Part shown: positions 46,468 through 56,913 of the stretch, in pieces
Layout of the letters: every line of letters begins with the position of its first letter
Numbering within the stretch: position 1 is the stretch's first letter
The notes under the pieces: generated by a model
Told to the model about the DNA's origin: nothing
Seen by the model: the letters and a program-made list of their open reading frames with translations, nothing else
Database searches by the model: none
Origin: Dactylis glomerata
Taxonomy: Eukaryota > Streptophyta > Magnoliopsida > Poales > Poaceae
Length of the DNA: 64,000 nt
Direction: 5' to 3'
Assembly (NCBI GenBank): GCA_007115705.1
Contig: QXEO01001043.1
Location: 1,096,585 to 1,160,584 of the forward strand
Position numbers and translations under genes: made by a program

Positions 46468-48962
46468 GCATCCCCAAGCTTAACTTCTGCTCGTCCTCGA
46501 GTAGGTAAGTGATAAAAAAAGAAATAATTTTTGAGGTGACATGCACCATCACAAGCTTGATCATATAGGTAAAGCATTGAGTGCTGAGATCAAAGAACTT
46601 AAAACATGGGCATGAAAGATGTAATCTTGACAATAAGAAACTTAGCAATCATGTTATAACATGAAAAAGAACACAAACAAAAGATCATGAATATGAAATA
46701 ATGAAAGTCAAACGTGTGTTCAAATCATAAGGAAAAACATACAAATGGTTTTCAGCTTGTCCTTCATGAAGAGCAAAATATAAATGCATAGGATACCTTC
46801 AAGTTTAAGAGGGCGACTAGATACAAATAATTTAAGAACAAGTGAAACCAACAATATGAATCAATCAATGAAAACTTTGGGACAATGCACATTATACTAA
46901 GAATGACAACTATGATCTCTTAATGGTTCATAAAGATAGAAGGTGGTGACTCAACATAAAAGTAAAAGAAAGGCCCTTCGCAGAGGGAAGCAGTGATTAA
47001 ACATGTGCTAGAGCTTTTCATTTGTAAAATAGAGAGATAAAAATTGGTTTTGAGAGGTGGTTGCTTTTGTCAACGACTGGCAATGGGGTTCTTACTATCT
47101 TCCATACAAAAATAAAGCAAGCTTTTGAGAGAGAAATTGGCACTTTTGTGCTCTTTTATAAAGCTTGGCACTCCTCTTCACCTTTTTTCCTTTCTCAAAC
47201 TATGGCTAACTGATTCCATCGGGTGCCCACCAACATTCACATACCATGGAGGAGTGCCTTTTTTCATTTTTTTTTGGAATGAGACAATATGGAAGATAGC
47301 AAATCCGACCACTACGTCCCCATGAGCTGAAAACAGTGTCACAAAATGAGAAGTATTTTGAAGGTTTTTTTGAAAGGTAGCACATGAAAATTTACTTGGA
47401 ATGGCTTACAAATACCATGCATAGGAATTTATAATGGACACAAAGGCAAACTTAGTTTTTGGGAGTTGGATGCACGAGTAGAGCTCATACTCAGTACAAA
47501 ATGAGGGCTAGCAAAAGACTGGGAGCGACCAACTAAGAGAGCAATAACGGCCATAATCATGCAAAGCGACAAAGCAACATTAAAAGAAGCATAAGATGGC
47601 ATCAAAAGTCAAAAACTAAATGATCATAGAGGCTTATGGCGACTTTGTATGAGTCTAACATGTGTGAGCATGCGCCAAGTCAACCCAAATAAAGCATCAA
47701 GGAGAAAACCAAAATAATGCTTCCAAACGATAAAAACAACGCATGATTTTTTCAAAGGCTCATTAAGCAATCTCAGTTATTTGAGATAAGTCATGCTACA
47801 GCAAAACCACTAAGCATACTATCAAAAAGACATTAAGCACGACATGCAAAAGTCTAAGCCGCAGTCTAAACAAGCTCCTTTTTGTACCACTTTTTTGCAT
47901 GAAACTTTTCTCTTTTCCAACACCATTCAAACCTTTTTGAGACAACTCTTTTGATAAAAGCCAACATAGACCAGAGGTCCCAATACACCTTGATGCAAAG
48001 ATAAAACAAGATCTGAACAAAAATTAAGGCGAAAAATGCAAGCTAAACGCAGTAGCAGAAAAAGAGAACACTCATTGAACGATAAGAGTGAAAACTAGAG
48101 TGTTCTTGGCAAATGAAAAGCGAGTTCATCTCCTCCAAAAGAAACATGATGTGATCTAACCATTTATTGCAACAAACTAAACTAATACTGAAAACAAAAA
48201 CAACTGACGCTCCAAGAAAAATGCATAGTGCATGAAGCAATAAAAATATAGTGTCTTGAAAGGTGACCTAATTTTTGCCGATGAAGAAAGGGGTGCCTCG
48301 GGGGCATCCCCAAGCTTTGAAGATTGTACTTCTTGGATATTTCTTGGGGTGACATGGGCATCCCCAAGCTTGAGCTTTTGTCCATTCTTCATCTCATCTC
48401 ATCATTCTCCAATCCCTACACTTGAAAACTTCCTTCATACAAAACTAAACACAATTCTATTAGCAACATTAGTGTAAGCATAATATTGAATCAACCCTTT
48501 TTGCTTCAGGTTTCAACTCAAAACCACCACATATAAAGTATATACTACTGTAGCAACTTCCCCAAAAGTTCCGTGATCAAAAGAACTAAAAAAGAAAGCG
48601 ATCGAGCGGCAAACATAAATATTGGCAGAAATCTGTCAAAACAGAATAGCTGACAAAGGTTGACTTTTTAGAGGGTTTTGTGTTGCTCAAATCAAAAAGT
48701 GTTCAACTAATGAAAGTTTGGATATAACCTGGGGCATATGCACAAGAAATCGCAGGTCCAAAAGATATACAGAGAATTTTCACGAATCTTTACGGTGCAG
48801 CACCAAAAACTGTTTCAGGACAGCAACATCCCCAAATCTTACCTCACTCGAATTAGAGGCTTCTCTTGGCACAACAACGAAATAAAAAGGATAAGGAGCG
48901 GTTATTATAGTAGTAATGACTTCCAAGACTCAAATAAAAGAAAAAGTACTGAAAATAAACAA
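46468..48962 (-). repeat. E3 3' noncoding region
   Basis: Most of it matches 1450-4322 of E1. A segment of about 350 bp (near 47000-47350) has been replaced by unrelated sequence. The motif CATCCCCAAGCTT occurs at 46469-46481, 48305-48317 and 48359-48371. Confidence 0.7.
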
Positions 48963-49010
48963 TGGGTTATCTCCCAAGAGTGCTTTTCTTTAACGCCTTT
49001 GAGCTAGGCG
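48963..49010 (-). other. Hairpin pair after the E3 coding slot
   Basis: The CGCCT/AGGCG stem (48994-49010) is intact. The second stem (48963-48976) is reduced to TGGG/CCCA by one substitution. Position and spacing match E1 and E2. Confidence 0.58.
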
Positions 49011-49029
49011 CAGTAATTTGCAAAGATGC

Positions 49030-50001
49030 TCATGTGGGCGCCATATAAGAGCTTGAGGCAAAGGCGCCATATAGGAACTTAAAGCAATAGAGAGCATCAA
49101 CAAGCAAATGTGAAAGACATTTAAATCTGAACCACTTCCTATGAAAAATAGTCTTGTAAAGAGACAAGTCATGAAAGCGCAAAGCAAAAAGCATAGGAAG
49201 GCAAAACAAGTACAACTTCAAGAATTGCAACATAAAGAGGGGAAACTCAATATTGTTGAGATCCATCAAACCATGTTTCTCTCTCTCATAATAACTTTTA
49301 GTAGCATCATGAATAGAACTAACAATATAACTATCACATAAAGGATCCCTATCATGAGCCACATGCATAAAAGAATTAATACTCCCCATATGAACAATCG
49401 TAGTAGGAGCAGATTCAACAGAAAAATTATTCTCATCACCATAATCATCAAAAACAGGAGGCATATTGTAATCATAACTAATTTTCTTCTCAAAAGTAGG
49501 TGAACTGAAAATATTATACCCATCATCATAACCATCATAAACTAGAGGTTTAGTATCATCACAAGCTAGAGAGCAACTATTTCGCAAAGCATACTCATCA
49601 AACATATCATCATAAGAAGGAACATGGATAGTACTAATGGTACAACAATTATTAACCTTAGAATCGGTACCAAAAAGATTTTCAATATCAAAAGTAGAGT
49701 GCTTTTCCCAATCATGATCACTAACATAGGTAACAGGCATAGGAACATCACATAGGGGAGATAAAATATCATCAGAGCAAACTTTCTCCACTAAAGCTGG
49801 GGAACTAAAAATATCATGCTTAACAAACCTAGCTTCCCCAAGCTTAGACTTTTCTATAGCATTAGCAATAACGGTGTTCAAAGCATTCATACTAACAACA
49901 CTATTAGCATGCAAATTAAGCTCCAAAGGTTTTTCAATTTTCTCTTCAAACACTTCATATCTAAACTCAAGAAAAAGACTAAAGAACTCTTTGTTTTCCA
50001 T
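49030..50001 (-). CDS. Unknown 323-aa acidic protein in the coding slot of E3
   Basis: An intact frame of 323 residues starts at an ATG (49999-50001) about 115 bp after the primer binding site and ends 20 bp before the hairpin pair. The first two-thirds is acidic and rich in D, S, Y and C. An internal repeat is visible: DIFSSPALVEK...PLCDVP and, about 95 residues later, NIFSSPTFEKK...PPVFDD. The last 100 residues are basic-hydrophobic, with a possible membrane segment around FPLFMLQFLKLYLFCLPMLF. There is no zinc knuckle, protease or polymerase motif and no similarity to the E2 gag or the E1 ORF. It replaces gag at the same site. I do not recognise a family beyond its retrotransposon context. 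Confidence 0.55.
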   Translation of the reverse strand: MENKEFFSLFLEFRYEVFEEKIEKPLELNLHANSVVSMNALNTVIANAIEKSKLGEARFVKHDIFSSPALVEKVCSDDILSPLCDVPMPVTYVSDHDWEKHSTFDIENLFGTDSKVNNCCTISTIHVPSYDDMFDEYALRNSCSLACDDTKPLVYDGYDDGYNIFSSPTFEKKISYDYNMPPVFDDYGDENNFSVESAPTTIVHMGSINSFMHVAHDRDPLCDSYIVSSIHDATKSYYEREKHGLMDLNNIEFPLFMLQFLKLYLFCLPMLFALRFHDLSLYKTIFHRKWFRFKCLSHLLVDALYCFKFLYGAFASSSYMAPT

Positions 50002-50113
50002 TAAGCCTAACTAGGGAAAATAAAAACAAGAAACAAAAAGATGTAATTGCAGAATCTAAAGGAAATAACTTCGAGCACTCACACAGGAGGATGTGAGTAC
50101 CTTTGACCTTACC

Positions 50114-50131
50114 TCCCCGGCAACAGCGCCA
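50114..50131 (-). other. Primer binding site of E3, one mismatch to tRNA-Asp
   Basis: The plus strand reads TCCCCGGCAACAGCGCCA; relative to E1 and E2 one G is replaced by A. It lies 10 bp from the LTR edge at 50142. Confidence 0.8.
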
Positions 50132-50141
50132 GAAAAGAGCT

Positions 50142-51672
50142 TGATGTCTACACACGCTTCTGTTCTTGTAGACAGTGTTGGGCCTCCAAGTGCCGAGGTT
50201 TGTAGAGCAGCAACAAGTTTCCCTTAAGTGGATCACCCAAGGTTTATCGAACTCAGGGAGGAAGAGGTCAAAGCTATCCCTCTCAAACAACCCTGCAATT
50301 ACGATACAGAAAGTCTCTTGTGTCCCCAACACACCCAATACATTTGTCAGATCTATAGGTGCACTAGTTCGGCGAAGAGATAGTGAAATACAAGTGGTAT
50401 AGATGATTATAAGTAGTAAATGCAATCTGGAATAAAAATGGCAGCAAGCAAAGAAGTAACAAAACAGCAAGTAAGATGTGCAAAGCTTGGAAACAAGGCC
50501 TAGGGATCATACTTTCACTAGTGGACACACTCCCAACAAATATAACATAATTGAACAAATAAATAACTTCTCTTCACCATGCTACTCTGAATTACTCTCC
50601 TATTGAATAACACTAATCATTGCGTAGTGGCTACATAATCACCCCTTAAAGTTCATCAAGTACTTGACAAACACCGCTCATAGAGATATCCAAATCAAAT
50701 CACAACTCAAGATAAATATTATTGCAACTTAGACCAAGTACTAACATGGTGCACACACTGTCAACATTACACCATGAAAGGAGGAATAGATCACTTCAAT
50801 ACTATCATAGTGATAATTATTCTCATAATCCATAAGAGATCACAATCATAGCCTAGACCAAGTACCACCATGATGCACACACTGTCACCGTTACACCATG
50901 GCAGGAGGAATAGATTACTTTAATAACACCACTAGAGTACACATAATGATGAAGAGTAGCATCTACTTATTCAACATGATACAAAGCTCACGATCACATC
51001 ATGGGAGAGAGAGGTGAACCACATAGCTACCGGTAGAGCCCTCAGCCCCGGGGGAGAACTACTCCCTCCTCATCATAGGAGACAACAAGATTGATGGAGA
51101 TGGCGGTGAGGTCGATGGAGATGGCGGAGACGGCGATAGAGACCGATGGAGATGGCTCCGGGGGCACTTCCCCGTCCCGACAGGGTGCCAGAATAGAGAC
51201 TTCTGTCCCCCGAAATTTGTCTTCGACGGCGGCGGAGCTGCGGAACTATTCTAGGAAAAACGCCGACTCCCCTAGGGTTTTCCGTCCCGAGGCTTTATAT
51301 AGGCGAAGGGGCGTCGCCAGGGGGCTACCAGGGACTCCTCACACATAGGGGGCGCGGCCAGGGGCTGGGCCGCGCCGCCCTGGTGTGTGGGGCCCTCGTG
51401 GCCCCACTCCGTCTCCTCTTTGGTTCTCTGGAAGCTTCCGGGAAAAATAAGACTTCTGGAACTTGCTTCGTCCAATTCCGAGAATATTTCCTGTGTAGCT
51501 TTTTTGAAACACAAAAACAGCAGAAAACAGGGAACTGGCACTGTGGCATCTTGTCAATAGGTTAGTTCCGGAAATCGCATAAAAACGCCACGAAGTGTAA
51601 CGAAACACAAGGCAAATGGTGTAAAAACAAGCATGGAGCATCAAAAATTATAGATACGTTTGAGACGTATCA
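50142..51672 (-). repeat. E3 LTR, right copy
   Basis: This 1531-bp LTR differs from the left copy by scattered substitutions and a net loss of 13 bp. It is followed by the target duplication AACCT. Confidence 0.92.
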
Positions 51673-52662
51673 AACCTCCACCACCAAAAGGCAATAGTTG
51701 ACCAGACACGGCAACAAGACACACCAGTCCGAGTTAGGTCCGGCCGGGACCAATAGGCCCGTATGAAGCCCCCACGGAGGCACACCAATCCCAATAAGGT
51801 CCAGGGGAAGATTGGGCCCGTAAAGCCCACCACCACCCTGCAATAGGCCAGCCGCCGTTGTCACCATCCCCAACATCAAACTCCCATCGCCACCATCTGC
51901 TGGAAGCGTTACCGTCGTGGCTAGGACAACCAGCCACAAGCCCACTGCAAAACAGCACCACCGCGCCGTCGCTCCTCGGGTCTGTGCCACGCTCTTGCAT
52001 CCCAAGCCGCACCACCTGTCGCCGGAGCGCCACGCGCACGCCCCCCTCCACGGGAGGGTAGAAGGTGGGTGCCTGCCGGCACCGGCACCGCGCAGGCCTA
52101 GCCTGGCGGCCACTTCCAGCGACGATGGTGAGAAGGAGGTGAAAAGGGGAGGCTGGGGAGACGGTTGCCGGCGGCGACTCGGTCGCCCGCGCGGGGGCGA
52201 CGTGAGTCGCGAGAGGGAAGGGTTTTTTCCGCGGAGTCTTCCTGATCCCTTCAACTCGGTCCAGTTAAAGTTAAACTTTGCAAACTTTGATTAAGAATAT
52301 AAGGGAAAAAATCAAGATCCATAATACCAAATACATATTCTTATACAATTGATTCCATGTTACAAAATGTTTGATATTTTTTCATAAAAAAATGGTCAAA
52401 GTTTATAATATTTAATTTTAGCTAAACCTAAAACGCATAGTATTTGTAAACGGAGGAAATACATGTAAATTACTATGCACTATAAAAAATAGTAAACTAG
52501 TTCCATATATGACTAGTCTTAGGCAATAACCAAACACACCCATAGATGTTAAATTATTGCACCCCGCGTGTTGGCTCACGATGAATCGTGAAGCCTCGCA
52601 ACAGAGTAGTACGATCAACCGGCGGTGGATATTTATTCCCTAAAAAAACAGCGGTGGAGATA

Positions 52663-52903
52663 CTCCCTCTGTTCTCAAAAGAGTGTACTCTTAAAGAGTC
52701 AAAAAATTTAAAATTTGATCATGTTTAAATAAAAAGGCATTAACATTTACACAACCAAATTAGTGTCATTTGATTTATGATGAAATATATTTTCATCATA
52801 TAGCTATTTCGTTTGATAAATATTGTTCATTTTTTACGAAAACTTGATCAAAGTTATAAAAGTTCGACTCTTCAAAAATGTTGAAAGTACACGACGGAGG
52901 GAG
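52663..52903. mobile_element. Stowaway MITE
   Basis: This 241-bp element starts CTCCCTCTGTTCTCAAAAG and ends GTACACGACGGAGGGAG, with TA on both sides (52661-52662 and 52904-52905). Confidence 0.9.
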
Positions 52904-52905
52904 TA

Positions 52906-54240
52906 GTTTTTATAGCTGCCGGTCGGCTAGGTCTTTTATTGGAAAGAAAAGATGATTTGTATTCACCAGGTCAAGACGTACCAGCGGAGGGAGATCGATT
53001 CCATAGCTGCCTTTGTCTTCGTGTGGCTCTTCTCGGGGAGACTCGGACGATGTTCCGATGCGATCTGAACTCCCAGCGCCGCACGCCGTCAGGAGCAAAG
53101 CAGAGGCGGGAGCTGCGGCCGGTTCTGTTGGACGGCGAAGCCTGGCATGCATGCGCATCAGTCCGGCACCCCATACCCCGGTGCCGGCTCCCGTACCTGC
53201 ACGCGACCACGTCCGCCGCTGCGCGCCGATTTCGCGGCGCCGGAGACCCAGCAGAGCCGCGCCGCGCGGCTGGGCCCGGTTCACGTCACTAGCTCCTTGC
53301 GTCCTGCCGGCCGGAGATCAGGGAGACGCGCAGGCATGCGCCGTCCCATGGCCACCGCTCCACCCTACACTGCACCTAGCGGGACTGGCACCTACGATGA
53401 GCTGCATCCCAAGTTCACCTGTTGGACGGCCAGTGCTAATCTAGAATGGATTCAGCTCCCAGATGCAACCCGAGACGATAGAAAATTTGAGCTGGTGCCC
53501 TTGGAAATGTGAGGGTAGCCATACATGGCGGTACGGCGCGTTCTAGACGATCGACGTCGACGCCTCGGCAGCATCGTGGGATGCAAAAGGGATCGAATTC
53601 GATCGGCAGGCCTTGATGCAGCAACTGGAGGACCACGGCTCCGCAAGCTGCACGAGTCTGGACCGATCCCATCCGCATCCGAGGACGCGCCCCCATCCGC
53701 ATCGATCGGCACAGGACGCTCCGTGGAGGCAAGACATTTACTGCTGCTACTATCCATGGCTGAACTCAGCAGCTTCTAGTACCGGCATCTCTACTGCTTC
53801 TAGCCTCTCCCCGCCCAAGATGTCATGCGCAGCAGCAGTACAGTGCACCTCTGCTGCTGTAGAGAGAGGAGTAAATGAGGCGGTGCAATGCATGCCACGC
53901 AGAACGGCAGCCTGCAGGCCATCAAGTTCGACCCCTATGGTATGGTCGTCCTCGTCAATGAGGACCATGGCCGGCCGGAGCTGCCATACCATACGTACGC
54001 ACGCATGCACTGGGCACTGTGCCGCGACATGGCTCGCCCCGGTGCACGCGGCAGAACGCCGCTGACCGGGCCACTGGCTATCTCGGATTAGCCGGGCCTA
54101 TGTGGACCATAGGTGATGAGGAAGGGGTTTCAACCTGCATCAGATTGATTTGGCCTGCACCGGCCAAACAAAGAGAGATTTATTTCTCCTCCCACAGTCT
54201 CGCTCCAAAAAATACCCCAAGAACAGAACTCGAATAAAGA
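52906..54240. other. GC-rich low-copy block, no gene assigned
   Basis: Sequence composition rises to that of grass gene space, with many overlapping short open frames on both strands, but none extends beyond about 150 codons or shows a recognisable domain. A 67-aa frame at 53888-54091 (MHATQNGSLQAIKFDPYG...) reads like real protein sequence but is isolated. It could be gene fragments captured by a transposon, a noncoding transcript, or a decayed gene. Confidence 0.4.
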
Positions 54241-54329
54241 TTTGGTGCACATGGACACGAGTGATCATGTTTTGTTAAAAAAAATGAAAAATCAGATTTC
54301 TAAGTTTTTTTAAAAATTTAAAAATAATC

Positions 54330-54540
54330 TCATCTAGGTAACTATTTATTTCACCAACATGCAAAAAATCTTGTTCAAATACTTTATATTTTGGGCTACA
54401 CAAAAATGATAAACATCTAGATCTGAGTATGTATATTTCAAATCTACAAATTTTATCAGATTTTGTTATTTTTGTGTAGCCCATAATACAAAGAATTTCG
54501 TAATGAAATTTTGCATACTTATATATTACATCATTGAATA
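54330..54540. repeat. Foldback (inverted-repeat) element
   Basis: The arms around 54376-54413 and 54461-54497 share GGGCTACACAAAAAT in inverted orientation and extend imperfectly outward with ATGCAAAA. The centre is about 50 bp. Probably the core of a larger MITE; termini were not resolved. Confidence 0.5.
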
Positions 54541-55365
54541 TATCCTAATTTATTCTCATATTTTTTTGAAACTTAATGCTATGATTTTCATATTTTAAAA
54601 TATAGAGAGGGAGCACTGGTGCCCTGGGAGCCAAAAGCACTTTCCGACTTTCTCCTGCATTTTCTCTTCACGGTGCATACTTGGGTCTCTCGAATGCATA
54701 TTTAGAACCAAAACAAGTTGACCAAGTCATTGCTGATTGGCACACGTGGCAGGCTGTCTCCTTCCAGGTCGGATAACCGAGGTGGGATTTATATGCAAAA
54801 AAAAACTCAAACCAGTTGTTAGCTTCTATCTAATGCATATTCTACAAGATCTTTTTTTTTGTAATATGTGTTATTATGGATGTTCATGAAGAAGCAAGAA
54901 GCAAGAGTTTTACTAGTTACCGAAGGGGGAATAGCTATGAGTAAGATGTTCTATGTATGAAAATCATTGGGTGCGTACCATTGCTTTTCGCGGTGGATTT
55001 CATGTTCATTGTTTACCTAAGGATTTGACCTAAAGGTGATTAATAGGTAACAAATCGTTACTGCTTTTCACGGAGGTCATATATTGCTAGAGCCAACATC
55101 AGATAATAAGGAAGATTTTTTTTGTAGGGCCAAATAGGAATCATAATTATAAGTAGTGTCAAAAAATAATTCATGTCTAGTGATGAATACTATACTATGT
55201 GTTGTATTAAAGACTAATTTGATATTAAAGAATATACACAATAAATAATTTTTGTAAATCCTACATTTGTACCTAAATGCATGTGGATATGAGGGTGCTA
55301 ATGGTCATTTAGAGTTACTAACTTATGATGTTATGATCTGGGACTAATTTGAATACCTTGAGTCT
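54541..55365. other. AT-rich intergenic sequence, nothing recognised
   Basis: No ORF, RNA gene or clear transposon end was found apart from the edge of the foldback element on the left. Confidence 0.45.
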
Positions 55366-55606
55366 ATGGGTGTGTTTGGTTTCACCCAAGATTGCCCTAC
55401 CAAAACGGCTAGGGAATTTTTTGGTATATGAACTAGAATTAGTAGTGAAGTATTGGCACATCAAGATGGAAAAAAGATGACCTAAAGTTAGTAGTGAAGT
55501 ATTGCCACGTTAAAAACATGGCAACAATCTAAACAAGAGGCAACATTATGGTCATGATCAAATAAATTGGTAAGGCGCACTTCGATCACAATCCAAACAT
55601 ACCCAT
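55366..55606. mobile_element. MITE-like element with ATGGGTGTGTTTGG ends
   Basis: The left end ATGGGTGTGTTTGG and right end CCAAACATACCCAT are inverted copies, with further inverted similarity inside (CCCTACCAAAA versus TTGGTAAGG). This fits hAT- or Tourist-like MITEs. The target duplication is not clear. Confidence 0.5.
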
Positions 55607-56149
55607 CACGGTATCACCATGACCAAACCCATTCCGTGTTGTGTTACAAAAAGCTTCAATTCTTCCTTGGTTCATACTCCATGTTCACGATACAATATGC
55701 CACCTTGTTTACTTCTCTCATATTTCAAACCCAAGGGGTTTCAGATTGAACGGAATTGGGTAAATCACACAATCCTCTCAGATACTCTTTTGTTAAAATA
55801 TACTGGTATAGTGGAGACATTTTAATCTAGGCAAAAATAAGAGGGTTTGTAGGGGTTGCTAGGAAATCTTGAGATTTTCTCAATCAATACCAGGGCGAAG
55901 CAGGAAATATATTTGAGAGGGGGCATTTGTGGACACTTAAGCTATATTTAGCTTAGTGAGTGGGGACACTAATGGTGAAATTTTATCACATAAGCTTGTT
56001 GAAGAAAATTGAGTGCCCCCCCCCCCCCCCCCCCCAATTGCACTTGGATCCGCCCATGACCAATACCTGCCTAGTAAACAGACAATTGGGTATTTCTCAG
56101 GATCCCGGATAATCCCCTTAAATCTCCTTGAATACATTTCAAATAAACT
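55607..56149. other. Intergenic with a C-homopolymer
   Basis: No gene is recognised. A run of about 18-20 C residues lies at 56016-56035, inside a stretch ending GGATCCGCCCATGACC that resembles a common grass repeat. Confidence 0.45.
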
Positions 56150-56163
56150 AGTAAACAAGGCCC

Positions 56164-56292
56164 CTTTGTAATGTTGCAGGTCCTTGGTTATAATTTCTTT
56201 TCCTATGTGGGTCTGTTTGTAATTTAATTTTTCTCCAGTAATGAAAACATCAATGTGTCGGGTGCTTTGCACCGGTCTCTGTTTAAAAAAAA
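56164..56292 (+). mobile_element. Short poly-A retroposon with exact 14-bp target duplication
   Basis: A 129-bp insert ends in a run of A residues (56285-56292). It is flanked by the identical repeat AGTAAACAAGGCCC (56150-56163 and 56293-56306). The preceding CAATGTGTCGGGTGC...CTCTGTTT resembles the 3' end of a Triticeae LINE, so a severely 5'-truncated LINE is most likely; a SINE is possible. Confidence 0.78.
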
Positions 56293-56745
56293 AGTAAACA
56301 AGGCCCGAGGGTAGTGTGGCTATGTGGATTGTGTGGATTGTGTGGTTTTGCTTGAGAAGTTTTGAAGTAGAAGCATATTGGCGGGTCAGTGGTGCAGAGT
56401 TGGAATGTGTATCTTAATTTCTCATCAGCCTGCAATGATGCCGAAATAACACGAGCGCGACAAGACGGCTGCAAGTCGGCTAGAACCCGCTGCGACGTGC
56501 AGCAAGGAAACAGGGTCTCAACATCATGTGTAGTAAAAGCTTGCTCGTCATCGTCAAACCAGGACCACGCCGTCCGACTGTCTCCTCCCAGCCTACCGAT
56601 GCTAGCCTGCGGCAGGCTACAGTGAGCTACTGTGCCGCTGAAAAGGCCCATTCCATGCCGCCTCAACGTCGCCAGTCGGTCGTCGCAAGGCCGTTCCGAT
56701 CGGTGTTGGCGCTCCGCGCTTCTCTCCTCCCTCCTCCGATTCTTG

Positions 56746-56753
56746 CTATAAAA
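56746..56753 (+). promoter_or_regulatory. TATA box of the RIN4/NOI-family gene
   Basis: CTATAAAA lies 161 bp before the start codon, in CG-rich sequence, followed by a CT-rich leader. Position and context fit a grass core promoter. Confidence 0.7.
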
Positions 56754-56913
56754 CCACGCGTATGTCCATCCATTGGAGAGCTCATTCCATTCTGTCTACT
56801 TCACTAGCTAAAGTGCTCCACTGACCCCAGCAAGCTTGCTGCTCTTCTTCTCCACCCAGTAGTGTCTCCACCTTATTCTGTCTCTGCTTGCCCGTGCTGT
56901 TTGTGGAAACCAG

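Larger units (their letters stand above)
44924..51672 (-). mobile_element. E3: complete Sabrina/WHAM-like element with unknown 323-aa cargo
   Basis: LTRs lie at 44924-46467 and 50142-51672. Both start TGATGTCTACACAC and end TTTGAGACGTATCA. A perfect 5-bp TSD, AACCT, flanks the element (44919-44923 and 51673-51677). Minus-strand order: LTR, tRNA-Asp-type primer binding site (one mismatch), a 323-aa ORF, hairpin pair, noncoding region, polypurine tract, LTR. There is no gag, protease or polymerase. Compared with E1/E2 the U3 half of the LTR and the 3' noncoding region are shared, but the R/U5 half and the coding slot differ. Confidence 0.93.
44329..52257 (-). mobile_element. LINE-like non-autonomous element, split by E3
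   Basis: Two GC-rich blocks, 44329-44923 and 51678-52257, together about 1.2 kb, sit between a 15-bp duplication with one mismatch. The left edge on the minus strand reads GGGGCGAAAGCC, which resembles the 3' end of Triticeae LINE-like repeats; the right block resembles their GC-rich 5' leader. No reverse transcriptase is encoded. The class is inferred, and the poly-A end is degenerate. Confidence 0.55.
44283..52459. mobile_element. Stowaway-type MITE split by a LINE-like insertion
   Basis: The left part (44283-44328) starts CTCCCTCAATTTTTATTTAG after TA. The right part (52258-52459) ends ...GTAAACGGAGGAAA before TA (52460-52461). The two parts meet at a 15-bp repeat, GGTCTAGTTAAAGTT (44314) and GGTCCAGTTAAAGTT (52258), the target duplication of the LINE-like element between them. 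The joined element would be about 233 bp. Confidence 0.68.

Noticed and set aside
53452..54091. Candidate small genes in the GC-rich block
   Set aside because: Frames overlap on both strands, lack recognisable domains and have no supported start or splice structure; kept only as an unassigned block.
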